Origin: Terrimonas rubra | Lineage (GTDB): Bacteria > Bacteroidota > Bacteroidia > Chitinophagales > Chitinophagaceae | Assembly: GCF_042686025.1 (NCBI RefSeq) | Contig: NZ_JBHUOZ010000001.1 | Location: 1,302,001-1,366,000, forward strand | Reading direction: 5' to 3' | Length of the DNA: 64,000 nt | In this document: in pieces, positions 8,795 to 16,850 of the stretch | Position numbering within the stretch: position 1 is the first letter of the stretch | How the letters are laid out: the number at the start of each line of letters is the position of its first letter | Translations under genes and position numbers: made by a program | The notes under the pieces: model-generated | What the model saw: the letters and a program-made list of their open reading frames with translations, nothing else | What the model was told of the DNA's origin: nothing | Databases searched by the model: none

Positions 8795-9562
8795 TTAATT
8801 GGTAGGAAGTCCTACATTATTATATTTCCAATCCCTGTCGGCAGATAATTCCCATTCCCCATCTATTGGGGTTGTTCCCTTAGCCAGCTGCCAGTCAGTA
8901 GTAGGCTTTCTGATGCTTTTCTTTCTCCAGAAGGTCCTGTTACGGGTATCCGTTTCTCCTGCAACTGTCCATATCAGGTTATTTCTTGTACTGGAGCTGC
9001 CGGTGGCGGTAAGCCTGCCTGTTAGGGGGCTGCCAAATACATCGATAATTTTATAGGCATTGCCGTTTAAAGTAATACTGCCGGTTGCATCTTTTTTAAG
9101 CAATGCAATGGCACTGTTACCACTTAATTGTAAGGGAGTGCTGGCATTAGCCGCAGTGGTACTGGTAGTGCCCCACTCTATATTCCTGGGTACTGCAGTA
9201 GTGTTGGCCTGTGGCGAAGCAATTACATAACAGGTATCATGTTTTAAATTACCCGAGAGTGTGATAAAATTACCACCGGGAAAAGTCCAGTCGGCAAGGG
9301 TTGTTAAATCGGTACTGGCCTGGTAGCCGATGGCATACTCACCCAGGTTGACCGTTTCTCCTGTTCCGTTATACAGTTCCACATAATGATTCCTGGATGT
9401 GCCCGCATTCGGATCCGTATTAATGGCGGTAGCTATTTCCGATAATAATAATTCTGTATTATAATCCTCTCCAGCAGGCGGCACCAGCTCAAAAGCAATT
9501 TTTGAAGCGCAGGAACTGATGAAGAGTAATAGTACTGACAATGATATAATATGATATTTCAT
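8795..9562 (-). CDS. Lamin-tail-domain lipoprotein
   Basis: 255-residue predicted lipoprotein (lipobox cysteine in LLLFISSC, about residue 18). Residues ~40-150 look like a lamin tail domain, an immunoglobulin-like fold common in exported bacterial proteins: LLLSEIATAINTDPNAG, NHYVELYNGTGETVNLGEYAIGY and DTCYVIASPQA. The end (TRNRTFWRKKSIRKPTTDW, DGEWE) fits the family. It is the last gene of a minus-strand unit with a dicarboxylate symporter and two porins, 11 nt after the porin stop. Possibly an accessory surface component; function unknown. Confidence 0.8.
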   Translation of the reverse strand: MKYHIISLSVLLLFISSCASKIAFELVPPAGEDYNTELLLSEIATAINTDPNAGTSRNHYVELYNGTGETVNLGEYAIGYQASTDLTTLADWTFPGGNFITLSGNLKHDTCYVIASPQANTTAVPRNIEWGTTSTTAANASTPLQLSGNSAIALLKKDATGSITLNGNAYKIIDVFGSPLTGRLTATGSSSTRNNLIWTVAGETDTRNRTFWRKKSIRKPTTDWQLAKGTTPIDGEWELSADRDWKYNNVGLPTN

Positions 9563-9573
9563 ATGTATGATTT

Positions 9574-10836
9574 TTATAGTGAAATCTGGACAGCCAGATT
9601 GCCTAACCAGCTTTTACTTTTTATACCGTTTTGTTCGCTGGTCAGGTACGATACATTTATACCTGCTCTCAGCGCATTGTTTTTTAAATATTTGTTGACA
9701 GTAAACGTGTGCCAGTTTTGTTTTTTAACCAATGACTCAGCTGTATTGAATTCAGGTTCAATATGGGTATACCTGCCTCCTGCAGACCAGCCACTCCGGG
9801 TTACATAGGCTGTTTGAACATTAATGGCGCTGCCTGTATGATAATAGGCTGCTGCCATTTCGGGTGTTAACCGGTTACTGGCACTCTGGTTAAGGTATAA
9901 TTCTTTACCCCGCACAATACTGTTGGTGTATTCTCCAATTAAAGAAAAACCATTCAGTTTAAACATGATATCAGCTACCAGTTTTCCGTAGTCAGCAAAA
10001 TCTGCCTCTCCTTTTTTATTATAAATACTGTTGATGGTTGTACTTTCTGACCCCATAGGACTGCCGGCTTTAATATTATAACTCCCGGCAATACCTACAG
10101 CTAATTTGGGTGTAGGCTCTCTGTATATATCTTCCGCAATGAAGGCATTGTTCTTAATAAAATCGCCCAGGGGTAATATGTCCAGACGACCGCCGTATTT
10201 AAAACCGGTATTATTTTGCATATCAAAGAAATTTTGCCCTTCGCCGGTGGTAACGGACACAGAAGGGTATAACTTCCAGCTGCCAAGCGGTATATTCGTT
10301 TCCAGGAAGAGACCTCCTTCCCTGGTAGCTCCGACAAAATTTTGCATCAACCCGCCATACACAATACCATCATTGGATTTACCGGCCAGAGTCTGGCCTA
10401 AATTATGTGCAAATCGCTCATCGGCCATAGCCAGCCTGTTATTAGTATGGGTTTGACGCTGGCCAATGTATAATTTCCCCTTTTTGTTTAAAACAGAGAA
10501 ACCGATCCAGCCTTCCAGTATAGGTGTTACACCTGCAAAATCGGTCACCAGGGCCATAGATACTTTATCTCTTAATACGCTCCCGGTAAATGCCAGTCGT
10601 ACCAGGTTCAGTGAGAGTCTGTTGCTGTTTACAGAATCAATACGGTTATATTGTCCTCCTGCCTGTACGGTAGTTAATATATTAAAAGTATGGGCATTTA
10701 ATTTTCCCAGCCTGATATATAACCCTTCCCCGGCCACATAGGTAATGGAGGAATCGGCGGGTGGAGCAGTATACTGTGCATCTGACATCGTCAACATGCA
10801 GATGTTCATCAGTACGGTTAATAAATATCTTTTCAT
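9574..10836 (-). CDS. Outer-membrane porin (porin O/P-like), paralogue 1
   Basis: 420-residue predicted beta-barrel porin with an N-terminal signal peptide (about residues 1-20, ending SDAQ). Alternating amphipathic strands, many Tyr/Gly turns and a strand-like C-terminus (SWLGNLAVQISL) fit the phosphate-selective porin O/P superfamily. It shares layout and phrases with its neighbour at 10854 (for example KYGGRLDILPLGDF versus KYGIRLDYLPFDRF, and EPTPKLAVGIAGSYN versus ESKPKLVVGVVYSYN), so the pair arose by tandem duplication. It follows the neighbour by 17 nt. The substrate may be a small anion, given the linked dicarboxylate carrier. Confidence 0.85.
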   Translation of the reverse strand: MKRYLLTVLMNICMLTMSDAQYTAPPADSSITYVAGEGLYIRLGKLNAHTFNILTTVQAGGQYNRIDSVNSNRLSLNLVRLAFTGSVLRDKVSMALVTDFAGVTPILEGWIGFSVLNKKGKLYIGQRQTHTNNRLAMADERFAHNLGQTLAGKSNDGIVYGGLMQNFVGATREGGLFLETNIPLGSWKLYPSVSVTTGEGQNFFDMQNNTGFKYGGRLDILPLGDFIKNNAFIAEDIYREPTPKLAVGIAGSYNIKAGSPMGSESTTINSIYNKKGEADFADYGKLVADIMFKLNGFSLIGEYTNSIVRGKELYLNQSASNRLTPEMAAAYYHTGSAINVQTAYVTRSGWSAGGRYTHIEPEFNTAESLVKKQNWHTFTVNKYLKNNALRAGINVSYLTSEQNGIKSKSWLGNLAVQISL

Positions 10837-10853
10837 CTTGGTAAACAGTTTAT

Positions 10854-12215
10854 TTATAATTGAATCGTTGTCATCACCTGTATATTATAATTCCCTTTTG
10901 ACTCAGCTGTTTTTAAAGTTTGTCTTAGCTGGTCAAAGCCTAATTGCATTTGTAACTTTAGATCGTGCTTTTGCAGGTACTTTGTAATAACCAGGTTATA
11001 AAATTTATTATAATCTGCAAATGCAGCAGAATACTCATCGCTTTTCAGTGAGGTAAACCGTGCACCCACAGCAATATCAGAAGGAAATATATAACCTGCC
11101 TGTACATTAAGTCCCGAACCCAGGTTTAACCGTGAACGCACCAGGTTTTTGGTTTCAGCAGGTGTCTGGCCTGAACTGTAAGCATTAAATGTACCGTTGA
11201 GCCGGAACTCCCCGGTAATTCCGCTGGGTATATTTGCCCTGGTGATGACATAACTTCCCAGGGAGTAAAACCCGTTATACTTAAACATATAATCTGCACC
11301 CCATTTTTCGTAGTCGGGTAGTATTACCTTTTGTTTACTGTTTCCATATAACCACCGCCCGCCATTGGTACCCATGGCCGAGGTAGTACCATCGTTATAG
11401 CTGTATACTACACCCACAACCAGCTTGGGTTTGCTTTCCCTTGCCAGGTCATCCATATAAAACTCGCCCCCTTCTGCAAACCGGTCAAAAGGCAGGTAAT
11501 CCAGGCGTATGCCATACTTAAACCCTCCGAAGTTTTTTTGTAACGCAGAACGACTGTCACCGGTAGTTAGAGAAATATAAGGTCTCAGCAAATGTTTGCC
11601 CTTTAGCCTGTAGTTTCCTTTATACCTGATACCATAATCAAATATGGCATCGAAGGAAGAAGATATAGCGCTCCTGGTTACAAAACCCAGGTTTTCGCCC
11701 TGGAACCTGGTCTCTCTTGAATCAATATAATCGGCCCTTAAACCAATATTAAATACATGGGCTAAACTTCTCCGGTATTCTATATAAGCTTCTTGTAAAG
11801 TGGTGTTAAACGAACGGTGTTCGGTGGTGGTGCTTTGGTTATTGGATGGCAGGTTGATCCTTGCCACCAGGTTGATTTTTTTATCCAGGAGATTAGATAC
11901 CAGTGTTATCCTGGAACGCGGAATACTAAAACCGGAATTGAATTTTGAAAGATTATCCAGGTCCGAATTTACATGCAGCAATGTTTGCAAGGTTGGCCTG
12001 ATATTTAAAAAAGTATTACCCGATCTTAATGTAAGGCCATCGCCAAGTTTATAGCTTTTTTTCAGCACCACCAGTTGTACAGCCGATTTAGTATCGCTGA
12101 CTTCTGTTTCGCTGTCATATTCATACTCCATTTCGTCCTGTGCACTGGCATGTATACCCAGGGCACATATACAAAATAGTAATAGTAGAAAGCTATATTT
12201 CCTTTGTTTGCACAT
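10854..12215 (-). CDS. Outer-membrane porin (porin O/P-like), paralogue 2
   Basis: 453-residue predicted outer-membrane beta-barrel with a signal peptide (LLLLFCICALGIHASAQ), an acidic stretch (DEMEYEYDSETE) right after it, and a barrel ending in NIQVMTTIQL. Its start codon overlaps the last 23 nt of the symporter gene, so translation is probably coupled. Similar in layout to the next gene. The arrangement of inner-membrane dicarboxylate symporter, two porins and a lipoprotein suggests a dedicated uptake path across both membranes; this is inference from gene order. Confidence 0.85.
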   Translation of the reverse strand: MCKQRKYSFLLLLFCICALGIHASAQDEMEYEYDSETEVSDTKSAVQLVVLKKSYKLGDGLTLRSGNTFLNIRPTLQTLLHVNSDLDNLSKFNSGFSIPRSRITLVSNLLDKKINLVARINLPSNNQSTTTEHRSFNTTLQEAYIEYRRSLAHVFNIGLRADYIDSRETRFQGENLGFVTRSAISSSFDAIFDYGIRYKGNYRLKGKHLLRPYISLTTGDSRSALQKNFGGFKYGIRLDYLPFDRFAEGGEFYMDDLARESKPKLVVGVVYSYNDGTTSAMGTNGGRWLYGNSKQKVILPDYEKWGADYMFKYNGFYSLGSYVITRANIPSGITGEFRLNGTFNAYSSGQTPAETKNLVRSRLNLGSGLNVQAGYIFPSDIAVGARFTSLKSDEYSAAFADYNKFYNLVITKYLQKHDLKLQMQLGFDQLRQTLKTAESKGNYNIQVMTTIQL

Positions 12216-13524
12216 TGTATATTACATTTTGCGGGTTATCGTTATAACTGTCTGTAGTTATCGCTCTCTCCGGCATAGGTTTTCCTTCTACTACCGAATA
12301 ATACAACGCTGTATCTATCTGTTTTTCATGTTTAGCAATAATAACAGTGGCTACAGTATTTCCTATAACATTGGTAATAGACCGGGCTTCGCTCATAAAA
12401 CGGTCGATACCTATTAAGAGTGCCAATCCTTCTACCGGTATCACTTTTATGGCAGCAAGACTGCTGGCCAGTACAATAAAGCCACTGCCGGTAATGCCTC
12501 CGGCTCCTTTGCTGGTGATCAGCAATATACCCACTATTGTCAGCTGCTGCCATAGATCAAGGGGAACTTTGAACACCTGCGCCAAAAAAAGTATGGCCAT
12601 GCTCAGGTAAATAGAAGTGCCGTCAAGATTAAAACTATACCCTGTAGGTACTACCAAACCTACCACGGTTCGCGAACAACCGGCATTCTCCATCTTCATC
12701 ATTATATTGGGTAACACCGATTCACTGCTGCTCGATCCCAATACGATCAGCAACTCTTCCTTAATATACTTCAATAGCTTTATAATACTCATCTTATAAT
12801 AGCGCATTAATAAACCCAGCAGCACAAAAATGAAAAATATGGCGGTAATATAAAAGGTGAGCATCAGTTTACCCAGTACAATAATGGTTTCAAAGCCAAA
12901 TTCACCAATGGTATACAACATGCCTCCAAATGCACCAATGGGGCTTAACCGTGTGATCATATTTAAAATGGTGAACAATACTTTATTTATTCTTTCAAAG
13001 CTGCGGGTAACGGGTTTTCCCTCCGTGTCAAGCTTGCTTAAACCTATACCAAATAAAATGGAGAAGACCAGTACCTGTAATATATCGCCTTTGGCAAATG
13101 AATCAACAATATTAGAAGGTATCAGGTGAAGAAAAAATTCACTCCAGCTGATCTCACTGCTTGCCGCTACATATTTACTTACATCTTCCGCCTGCAGATT
13201 ATTGGTCGATAAACCGGACCCCGGTTGAAAAATATTGGCAATGATAACGCCTAACAAAAGGGCAATGGTAGAAACAATTTCAAAATAAATAATGGCTTTA
13301 CCACCAATGCGCCCGGCTTTCTTTAAACTGCCGGTATTGGCAATGCCAATGGTAATGGTAAAAAAGATCAGGGGAGCGATCAACATTTTGATCAGGCTGA
13401 TATAACCATGCCCGATCACTTTGCCGGCATTGCTCAGCGATGGGAAAAAATAACCTACGGTAATACCCGCAACCACACCAATCAAAACCTGGACGTATAG
13501 TTTTTTTAATATTTTCATTGACAA
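12193..13524 (-). CDS. Dicarboxylate/amino acid:cation symporter (DctA/GltP family)
   Basis: 443-residue inner-membrane sodium or proton symporter of the DAACS family. Diagnostic features: the serine-rich re-entrant loop (VLGSSSSESVLPNIMMKMENAG), the GYSFNLDGTSIYLSMAILFLAQ motif characteristic of C4-dicarboxylate carriers, a TSKGAGGITGSGFIVLASSL loop and the final membrane segment near GNTVATVIIAKHE. The Ser-Phe-Asn-Leu form favours dicarboxylate over glutamate. It heads the unit with the two porins and the lamin-tail lipoprotein; its 3' end overlaps the first porin gene by 23 nt. Confidence 0.94.
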   Translation of the reverse strand: MSMKILKKLYVQVLIGVVAGITVGYFFPSLSNAGKVIGHGYISLIKMLIAPLIFFTITIGIANTGSLKKAGRIGGKAIIYFEIVSTIALLLGVIIANIFQPGSGLSTNNLQAEDVSKYVAASSEISWSEFFLHLIPSNIVDSFAKGDILQVLVFSILFGIGLSKLDTEGKPVTRSFERINKVLFTILNMITRLSPIGAFGGMLYTIGEFGFETIIVLGKLMLTFYITAIFFIFVLLGLLMRYYKMSIIKLLKYIKEELLIVLGSSSSESVLPNIMMKMENAGCSRTVVGLVVPTGYSFNLDGTSIYLSMAILFLAQVFKVPLDLWQQLTIVGILLITSKGAGGITGSGFIVLASSLAAIKVIPVEGLALLIGIDRFMSEARSITNVIGNTVATVIIAKHEKQIDTALYYSVVEGKPMPERAITTDSYNDNPQNVIYNVQTKEI

Positions 13525-13595
13525 GTTTTTAATAAACCCGGCTGTTGTGGCCGGTTAAACGAAAGTTTGGTGAAAAAATATATAGATTAGTCCCT

Positions 13596-14498
13596 TTAGG
13601 GCTTACCCGTTGTTTGTTTAACCGGGGTTTTAAAAAATGCGGCAAATGCATACTTACTCATACCCTCGTTGGAGTGGCCTACATTGGGTACAATGGTCAG
13701 GGTCCAGTTTAAAAGGGTATTGAGTTCTTTTGCTTTCTGCTCAACGGTCTGGTAATAAAACTTTCCACGTTCAAACCTGTTTTTGCCCTGGGCGTCGGCA
13801 TCGGCAGAAGCATTAAAATCGCGGGATTCCCGTTCTATATCCTTATCCCCTAATAACAGGTATACTTTTTTGCCCAGAAAACTGATCAGTTGTTCATTGC
13901 TCACCGATGATTTTTTTAAACCATACGGGAAAGCCACATTGTTCAATGCGGTGTACCAGCCGGCATTGGCAATAGCAGCGGAGATGACCCTGTTTTGGGT
14001 TGCATACATTAAAAAGCGGTGTACAAACTGGGCCCCACCGGAGTGTCCATACATATAATAGTCGGTTACTTTACTACCTGTCATTTTTACCACCGAATCA
14101 AACAGCGGTTCTATTAATGAAAAGGTCCAGTCTTCAGGTTTATTAAATACTCTTTTACGCCTGTTATACACATTGCCAAGGTTATACATATCTGCTCCTT
14201 CAAAATCCTCCTGGTCAAACTCGGGGGCAATAACCTTACAGCCGAATAAATTGGCCGAGGCAATTACGCCATCCAGGTAAGCCGATGCATCGCGGTGCGC
14301 ACCATGCAGCAACATAACTACGGGCATGCTGTCGACATTTGCCTTGGGGCTGTAATAAAACACCCGCATCGGGTTTATTTTTCCGTTATTGGTAAAGTAA
14401 AAACTGGTCTTACCGGTGGTTTGACTGTTTATCTGTGTATGGGCAGGTAAAATGCCTGCAATAAAAACCAGCCAGGTAATAACAATGCGTACGTACAT
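13596..14498 (-). CDS. Secreted alpha/beta hydrolase
   Basis: 300-residue exported alpha/beta hydrolase with signal peptide (ITWLVFIAGILPAHTQ). The oxyanion region (PVVMLLHGAHRDASAYL) is followed by nucleophile motif GHSGGAQ, an Asp region (LLLGDKDIERES) and a late His (VPNVGHSNEGM). This layout resembles the polyhydroxybutyrate-depolymerase/feruloyl-esterase-like branch, but the substrate is not determined. It is 71 nt upstream of the dicarboxylate symporter on the same strand and may share its transcript. Confidence 0.85.
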   Translation of the reverse strand: MYVRIVITWLVFIAGILPAHTQINSQTTGKTSFYFTNNGKINPMRVFYYSPKANVDSMPVVMLLHGAHRDASAYLDGVIASANLFGCKVIAPEFDQEDFEGADMYNLGNVYNRRKRVFNKPEDWTFSLIEPLFDSVVKMTGSKVTDYYMYGHSGGAQFVHRFLMYATQNRVISAAIANAGWYTALNNVAFPYGLKKSSVSNEQLISFLGKKVYLLLGDKDIERESRDFNASADADAQGKNRFERGKFYYQTVEQKAKELNTLLNWTLTIVPNVGHSNEGMSKYAFAAFFKTPVKQTTGKP

Positions 14499-14880
14499 AT
14501 CTTTTTTGTTACAGGTTATTTCATTCTTTTACACAACAGGTAACGATAAAGTACTTGGTATATGCCTGTGCTACATGGGGGCACTCCGTACCAATGACAG
14601 CTGGCGTCATTGTGTGTAAACAGAGCCGGTAGCTGTCAGGAGGCGGCAGGTAAAATGGAACAAGCAATTATCGTTAAATCTAGCGTTAATGATCCTGGCG
14701 GTTATTTTTTAATGGCAAACTAACCGGGCAGAACTTTTTCAACAGGTCTTAAAACTACAGTGCCGTTGCCACAATGCAATCAAAACAGCTCTTCTGAATT
14801 ATTTCAGAATGTCCTATCTTAGTTTCGGAAATAAAAATTTTGTTTCGGAATTTTTATAAAAAACTAGTTATCAGTTTATT
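14499..14880. other. Intergenic region with short symmetrical motifs (382 bp)
   Basis: No gene seen. CAATGAC (14592-14598) and GTCATTG (14606-14612) form a perfect 7-bp inverted repeat inside a weak match to dispersed repeat family 2. Two further motifs nearer the gene at 14881 are listed separately. Confidence 0.5.
14792..14850 (+). promoter_or_regulatory. Candidate regulatory motifs upstream of the 14881 gene
   Basis: TTCTGAA (14792-14798) and TTCAGAA (14803-14809) form an 18-bp palindrome. GTTTCGGAA occurs at 14822-14830 and again at 14842-14850, exactly 20 nt apart, or two helical turns. Such spacing is typical of cooperative regulator binding. No regulator is identified. Confidence 0.4.
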
Positions 14881-16125
14881 ATGGTTCTTATCAAGAATGG
14901 GAAAGAAGAGATTGTTTATTTGCTGACAAAAGTGATAGAAAAGTTTCAACACGAAACCGGTAGCGAAGTTGTGCAAAATACAAACCGGAAGAACTATGAA
15001 GGGATAGCTGTTTTTTTAAGTGATATCAGTAATAAACTGCCTGAAAATCATACGAACTGGGAAACGGAGGAATATACTGCCCGAAAAGGCGATGACCAAC
15101 TGGACTATCCTTACCGGAAATTTGATATCACCGGGGGGCAAATAAAAGATGCGTTAAATGGTATTGTCAATAACCCGCGGCCTTACTTAATTGATGCCTG
15201 TTATGTGTATTTATATGGTGTTGGGCGTAAAGGGTTTGAAAAAAATCCGGTCGATCCATTCCTGGTAGAAGGGCAGGGGGAAGCAGCGCCTGCCGCAGCA
15301 TTGGCTCCCGGTTCTAAGGACCAGGATTTAGAAAGCCAGATCAAAAAGCTGGAATCCGGCAACCAGCAGAAAAAACAGAAAATAATGATGCTGGCCGGAT
15401 TGGTATTACTGTTAATAGCGGCCTCCTGTTTCCTCTATGTTCAAAAAAACAAAAGCGAAAAAGAGCTGGCGGTACTAAAACAGGATATGAGCCTGTTACC
15501 ATACCAGCCCAGCCAGGCCGAAATAGATAGCCTGGAAGGTATCTGGTTATGTTATACCGGCTCGCCGCAGGCCCGTATTTCTTACAGCGATCGTTTTCAT
15601 AAAGTGGTTTCCAACCTCATTGAAATTACCTATAAAAATGGCTACTTTATCTATAACCGGTATGGCGCCAGTTTCGATCATACCGGTTATATGCAATTCG
15701 AGTCACCGGGTATTGTATCTATTTATTCCCGTATAAAAAATAAAACAGGCGCCATCGAATCTCCCCGGCATTCCTTAATGAATATTTATAGTGGTACACA
15801 TTATATACCGGCCATTTCAGCTTCCTGGAATTTTGATATAGGTGATAAAAATAAAATTGTAGGCATTCGCGAAGTGTACCAGAAAATAGGGAAAGGAGGG
15901 CAGGTTCATGAAATTCTTAACCAGGTGGAAAATGCCAGTTGTCAATGTAAGATCATCAATTGGGAAAAGCCCGATAACACGCTGCAGGTCTTTCACCTGA
16001 AAAACCACCCGCTGGAAACAGTGATGCCAGCCGAGATCCAGGCGTTGATCGATGAAAAAAGTATTCTCCTGAACCAGCCTGACAGTACGGTTATTTTAAG
16101 CCAGCCAAAAAATAAGGATAAGTAA
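14881..16125 (+). CDS. Hypothetical single-pass membrane protein
   Basis: 414 residues, not recognised. The N-terminal ~130 residues look like a compact globular domain (EEIVYLLTKVIEKFQHETG, a basic KNYEGIAVFLSDIS helix, DYPYRKFDITGGQIKDALN, YLIDACYVYLYG). A linker rich in Ala/Pro and a short coiled coil (SQIKKLESGNQQKKQK) leads to one transmembrane helix at about residues 168-187. The C-terminal ~220 residues are beta-rich (SLEGIWLCYTGSP, GYFIYNRYG, ASWNFDIGDKNKIVGIREVY). The topology suggests a cytoplasmic sensor domain joined to an extracytoplasmic domain, or the reverse. No operon partner is visible. Confidence 0.75.
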   Translation: MVLIKNGKEEIVYLLTKVIEKFQHETGSEVVQNTNRKNYEGIAVFLSDISNKLPENHTNWETEEYTARKGDDQLDYPYRKFDITGGQIKDALNGIVNNPRPYLIDACYVYLYGVGRKGFEKNPVDPFLVEGQGEAAPAAALAPGSKDQDLESQIKKLESGNQQKKQKIMMLAGLVLLLIAASCFLYVQKNKSEKELAVLKQDMSLLPYQPSQAEIDSLEGIWLCYTGSPQARISYSDRFHKVVSNLIEITYKNGYFIYNRYGASFDHTGYMQFESPGIVSIYSRIKNKTGAIESPRHSLMNIYSGTHYIPAISASWNFDIGDKNKIVGIREVYQKIGKGGQVHEILNQVENASCQCKIINWEKPDNTLQVFHLKNHPLETVMPAEIQALIDEKSILLNQPDSTVILSQPKNKDK

Positions 16126-16179
16126 CCGGCAAGTATAAGTTGTTTTAATAGCAGGGGCTGTCATCTTCCGGTCCCTTCA

Positions 16180-16326
16180 TCAGCTGTAGTTCCGGCTTTC
16201 CGTTATATACCTCCCGCTGGTCGGTATGCCACTGCAATCCGGCAGCCCTTGTACTAATTACTTTGAGGGGTAAGATATTGATTTGACTGAGCCATGAGGT
16301 ATATGCGCTGAGTCCCCTGTGGGATA
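16180..16326 (+). pseudogene. Degraded remnant of a RAYT 3' end with REP
   Basis: From 16251 the sequence aligns with the 3' end of the transposase at 19458-20042: GTACTAATTACTTTG against GTACTCAATTATTTTG, then AGATATTGATTTGACT is identical to the gene. It continues into GCTGAGTCCCCTG, the REP hairpin arm that follows the gene. The part before 16251 is a weaker match, and there are frame-breaking indels. An old truncated copy. Confidence 0.6.
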
Positions 16327-16371
16327 CAGGTATAATAAGCAAGTGGTTCTTTTATTTGCAGCTGGTTTTTT

Positions 16372-16797
16372 CTAAAGCCATCTGAATATGGTAACTATAC
16401 CCGTGATAGTTGCAATGACCAAAAAAATAAAGAGAACAATACAACCAACTGGCATTATTTTATCTACAATGTTCGGTTTCTTATTTTCCGTTACAGGTAA
16501 TTTCTCTTTTTCAAAAACAGGCTGTATATATTGTAGAGATATTTGAGAATTGTCTTCAATCCACGGTTCATCGTGGTTGAGTATTATAATGCTTTCGGGG
16601 CCATCTTGTATGGAATCGTCAATTTTTCTGGATGCTTTTAATAATTGAATGGCAAATAATTCAAGCCCTTCTCTATTTGCCTTTATATAACAGTCTTCCA
16701 TCCGGGTATCTAATGGCAGGATGGCAAAAGTTGCTTTTTCCTTGAGTTCTTCTTCATTAAATTGTTGAATGAAGTGTGCTGTATGGTTGTTTGTCAA
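16372..16797 (-). CDS. Hypothetical C-tail-anchored membrane protein
   Basis: 141 residues, not recognised. The first ~100 residues are soluble and acidic (ATFAILPLDTRMEDCYIKANREGLELFAIQLLKASRK; SIIILNHDEPWIEDNSQISLQYI). One transmembrane helix lies near the C-terminus at about residues 113-138 (VGCIVLFIFLVIATITGIVTIF). No signal peptide, so the globular part is probably cytoplasmic. It is 53 nt downstream of the TPM-domain gene on the same strand and may be co-expressed with it. Confidence 0.7.
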   Translation of the reverse strand: MTNNHTAHFIQQFNEEELKEKATFAILPLDTRMEDCYIKANREGLELFAIQLLKASRKIDDSIQDGPESIIILNHDEPWIEDNSQISLQYIQPVFEKEKLPVTENKKPNIVDKIMPVGCIVLFIFLVIATITGIVTIFRWL

Positions 16798-16850
16798 TTT
16801 CTATTTTTTATTTGGAGTAGTATCTTTTCATAAACAATAGGGCAAATTGA

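Noticed and set aside
14580..14650. Possible further copy of dispersed repeat family 2
   Set aside because: Only short blocks (GACAGCTGG, GTCATTG) match; too weak to list as a copy.
16145..16342. 65-codon minus-strand frame
   Set aside because: Lies antisense to the decayed transposase tail and REP; explained by that repeat.
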